Shown piece after piece: positions 61,249 to 64,000 of a stretch of 64,000 nucleotides of DNA (position 1 is the stretch's first letter; each line of letters opens with the position of its first letter). Under the pieces are notes generated by a model that was given only the letters and a program-made list of their open reading frames with translations, was not told the DNA's origin and made no database searches. Source of the stretch: Epiperipatus broadwayi (lineage: Eukaryota; Onychophora; Udeonychophora; Euonychophora; Peripatidae); NCBI GenBank assembly GCA_028023455.1, contig JAQFVV010006337.1, positions 1,169,001 to 1,233,000 of the forward strand, written 5' to 3'. The position numbers were made by a program, and so were the translations under genes.

Positions 61249-63299
61249 TATACCTAACATATATAGAAACTAAATTTAGAAACCAATATACACACACACG
61301 TAAACTGAAAAACAAACATTTTGAAATATTTCAATATATATAAAATAAAATACAGATCTAAATTTGTGGATATCAAATTATTCTAACATAGAAATTCTAA
61401 TATTTTTTCATACAGATCAAAAATATTGTAATATTTCAAGCTATACATATAAAATATTTATCAATAAAATAGTTTGGCCGTCTAAATTAGACATTTTTAC
61501 ATAGACCAGTAAAATATTTTTCAATATATATATATATATATTGTGAGAGTACCATATGAGCCTCACCTAAAAGAATTTGTGTTTCTTTGTGAATTTAACT
61601 GTGCCTATATCGAATCAACAGATATAAATAACTTACACCTATCTTAAGCTTTTCATGTATCAGCTATATATATAGACTAGTTAGTATTAAAAGAATAATT
61701 CTAAAAATGAATAATTCTAGTTTATTTATACACACACATAAATAAAATATTTCTAACTAATAGTATTTTTTTTTTGTTAATATAAAACTTGACATTTGAC
61801 AAAGCCTTAAGTCAACATTGCATTTTTATCAGTTGAAACAAAGGAAATAAACGTTTGGGGTTCATTACAAATTGTATATGTTAAACAATAGAGAGCGTGC
61901 TCATGATTATGTGATATGCTTGCAGAAATTAATCCAGTATAAAAACGAACTAATATTGTTATAACAATAATCTTCTATTTAGTTATCAAGGCAAGAACTA
62001 CATCTGTAAATTTAAATGTGTTCGAATTTAGCACATTTAAGAAAAAAAAAAGAAGATTCAATATTTTAAAACCTGCTTCAAGTAATTAATTTACTGCCTT
62101 TTAATATTATAAAGAACTATAGAAAAATAATCAGTGAAATTAACAAGGTTATAAAAGTTATCAACGTCTTCGAAATGAGCTTTCAAAATATATATTTAAG
62201 AAGACAAAAATTTATGAAGATGTTCTTTGGCTAGATAATTTATGCCAGGGATTTCTGCTGATGTTTTAAACCCGAACATGTAAATTTATTTCTACTTAAT
62301 CAATGCCTAAAATATAATCATCGTAATTCTCATTTAAAAAGCTGCCTTAATATTGGAGTATTATATTGAAGAAGATGTTAAATATTTTACTATGCAAATA
62401 TTTAAAGAATGAATATCTGGATTGCCTCTTCAAAGGATGATCAATGAACTTTATGTTTCAACATTCATCGTCATTTTATTTCATCTAAGGAGGGATATAA
62501 AACCATTATTCTTTCTCGTCTTGGATTACTTCATTGTGTATTTTAATAACCCTTAAACTTTATTTCCTTTGTGGATAATTATATTTACTTAGAAAAATTA
62601 CTTCGTATATTAAAGTGGAGAACTGATAAGATGAACACTTTATTTTTTTTATTTATTTAATAAAATTTAGATGTTGATATTTTGATATATACTCTGATGG
62701 AAATGACAGCTGACTAAGGTAAACGTTTTTAAATTATTTCAATTTGGAAGTAAGTTTTATTATATTCCAAACTGAATCTTACATGACAATTAACATAATA
62801 TATTTTTAAACATACATAACTAATATCAGAATACATTCTATTATTAATCTAGTGTGAATGGATGTTATGTATATAGACATACAACACACACTGAATCATT
62901 TTAATGACACAATAGGTAAATTTATAATGTATCATGTGTATTATTTATTATACACATGATTTTAAATTATATATATATATGTAAATGATTACATTTTTTT
63001 TTTTGAATATTAAATAATTTATTAGTGTATACATATAAGCACAGATTATAATTCTAAATTTTAATATTTTTATTATTTATATAATAATATTTTTGTTTCT
63101 ATTATGGATTAAAATGTGTTAAACTTGATTTTAAAATTATCAGGTCTCGTTTGTTTATTTTATTTAGTCGTTTTATAAAATGAATAATTATAAATATACA
63201 TACTCATGCATATATATGTTGAATCAACTTAGTGATTTAATATTTATAAAAAAGTTATACATAGCTTATATTAAATTTATCATTACTATGGGATATTTG
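61249..63299. other. AT-rich non-coding stretch
   Basis: Includes (AT)n at about 61,521-61,538 and an 11-bp-stem hairpin at 62,931-62,960 (ATCATGTGTAT / ATACACATGAT). Nothing else recognised. Confidence 0.4.
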
Positions 63300-64000
63300 T
63301 GGAAATGCCTGAAGAGAGTTGATTGCAATTTTTACTCTGAGTTCAAATTCCGAGAGTAACGAGGTTATTAATAGAGGAGTGGATTGGATTATATTTTAAA
63401 TCACATCATCCATGGCATTCTATAAAAAGACTCAAAGTCCGACTATAGTTAGATGCGAAGTCATCAATATATCAGATGAATTGATGTTAGTTTGACTGCG
63501 AACTTTTGGCCGAAGGTTAAATAAGGATAGAATATTTTCTTTCAAATGCAAATCTATGTAGTCTATTCATACTCGACACTCTAAATAAAAATGAATTAAA
63601 TTTAAGTTGGGTATGGAAGTTGCATGGATTTGTTATCGGTTAATTATGTTTTTGGTTTTCATATTTGATCAAAATATATAGACATTTGGTAAATAATGAT
63701 ACCTTACGGTGAGAATCTAAAATGTATTTATTCGGATGTCTTTTAAGTTATTGGTGTCAATGCGGTATCTTATGATGAATACCAGTGGGTTTCTTGTATT
63801 CCCTATGCAATTGATGGTATCAATGACTTTGTATTGTGATCATTTATGTTTATTTTGAAATGTTTTTGACCGTTTAATCTATGTAACCGATCTGTACTAA
63901 ACATTATAAAACAAACTTTTATAAATCCATCTGTGCGAACTTATAATAGTATAAAAATTAAAATGTAAATTAAAATCTAAAAATAAAAGTTAAAAATAAT
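63300..64000 (+). mobile_element. Rearranged fragment of a C-type LTR, cut by the window edge
   Basis: About 63,470-63,595 matches the later part of the C LTR (GCAAATCTATGTAGTCTATTC versus 52,670). About 63,625-63,930 matches an earlier part (ATTTGATCAAAATATATAGAC, ATGATACCTTACGGTGAG, TTATTCGGATGTCTTTTAAG versus 51,920-52,190). The order is swapped relative to the intact LTR and divergence is clearly higher, so this is an older, permuted copy or two fused fragments. Confidence 0.7.

Overview
The window is very AT-rich eukaryotic DNA with (AT)n, poly(T) and trinucleotide microsatellites, no operon-like gene packing and no bacterial features. The mobile elements (Penelope-like, RTE-like and other non-LTR elements, Ty3/Gypsy-type LTR derivatives, piggyBac) suggest an invertebrate metazoan. 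The sequence alone does not name the species. Nearly all recognisable coding sequence belongs to transposable elements, most of them decayed or non-autonomous.

Layout. 1-1,530: fossil RTE-like LINE (+). 2,220-17,450: probable introns of a host gene on the + strand. Short open segments bounded by AG/GT occur at 2,220-2,306, 13,170-13,223, 15,434-15,544 and, after a large transposon cluster, at 41,083-41,130. All have lengths divisible by three and intron phase 1. Several foldback elements (2.85-3.55, 6.25-7.05, 7.31-7.64 and 10.73-10.95 kb) and a 5'-truncated Penelope-like element (13,310-14,825, -) lie in this stretch. 18,188-20,632: two adjacent palindromes, each two inverted copies of a Penelope-type GIY-YIG 3' end.

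20,674-38,760: LTR element A (2.0-kb LTRs) with a second LTR element B (3.8-kb LTRs, 24,335-34,739) nested inside it. Both have a primer-binding site 2 nt after the 5' LTR and share a homologous leader, yet their LTRs look unrelated. Neither has protease, reverse transcriptase or RNase H. A encodes a 428-aa coiled-coil protein. B encodes a 385-aa protein with a coiled-coil N-terminus, a duplicated ~59-aa module and a retroelement integrase GPY/F-like tail. 39,318-40,922: a likely solo LTR (F).

43,330-49,300: a 5-6 kb non-LTR retrotransposon (-) with ORF1 (CCHC knuckles) and ORF2 (endonuclease, RT, zf-RVT), broken by frameshifts and stops. 49,811-50,972: a probable reverse-oriented solo LTR (E). 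50,985-58,304: LTR element C, with 2.1-kb LTRs around only 0.6 kb of non-coding interior; its 3' LTR is interrupted by a 2.5-kb solo LTR (D, TSD GTAT). 59,486-61,248: decayed piggyBac transposase (-). 63,300-64,000: a rearranged fragment of C-type LTR.

Two themes stand out. First, five separate LTR insertions (A, B, C, E, F) sit inside (AT)n tracts with an ATAT duplication, which suggests integration targeted to AT microsatellites. Second, in three families the LTR 3' end plus the first bases of the primer-binding site is repeated just upstream inside the LTR, as if the LTR edge had been moved outward repeatedly. The B leader also contains two stretches identical to Illumina adapter sequence, a probable assembly artefact.
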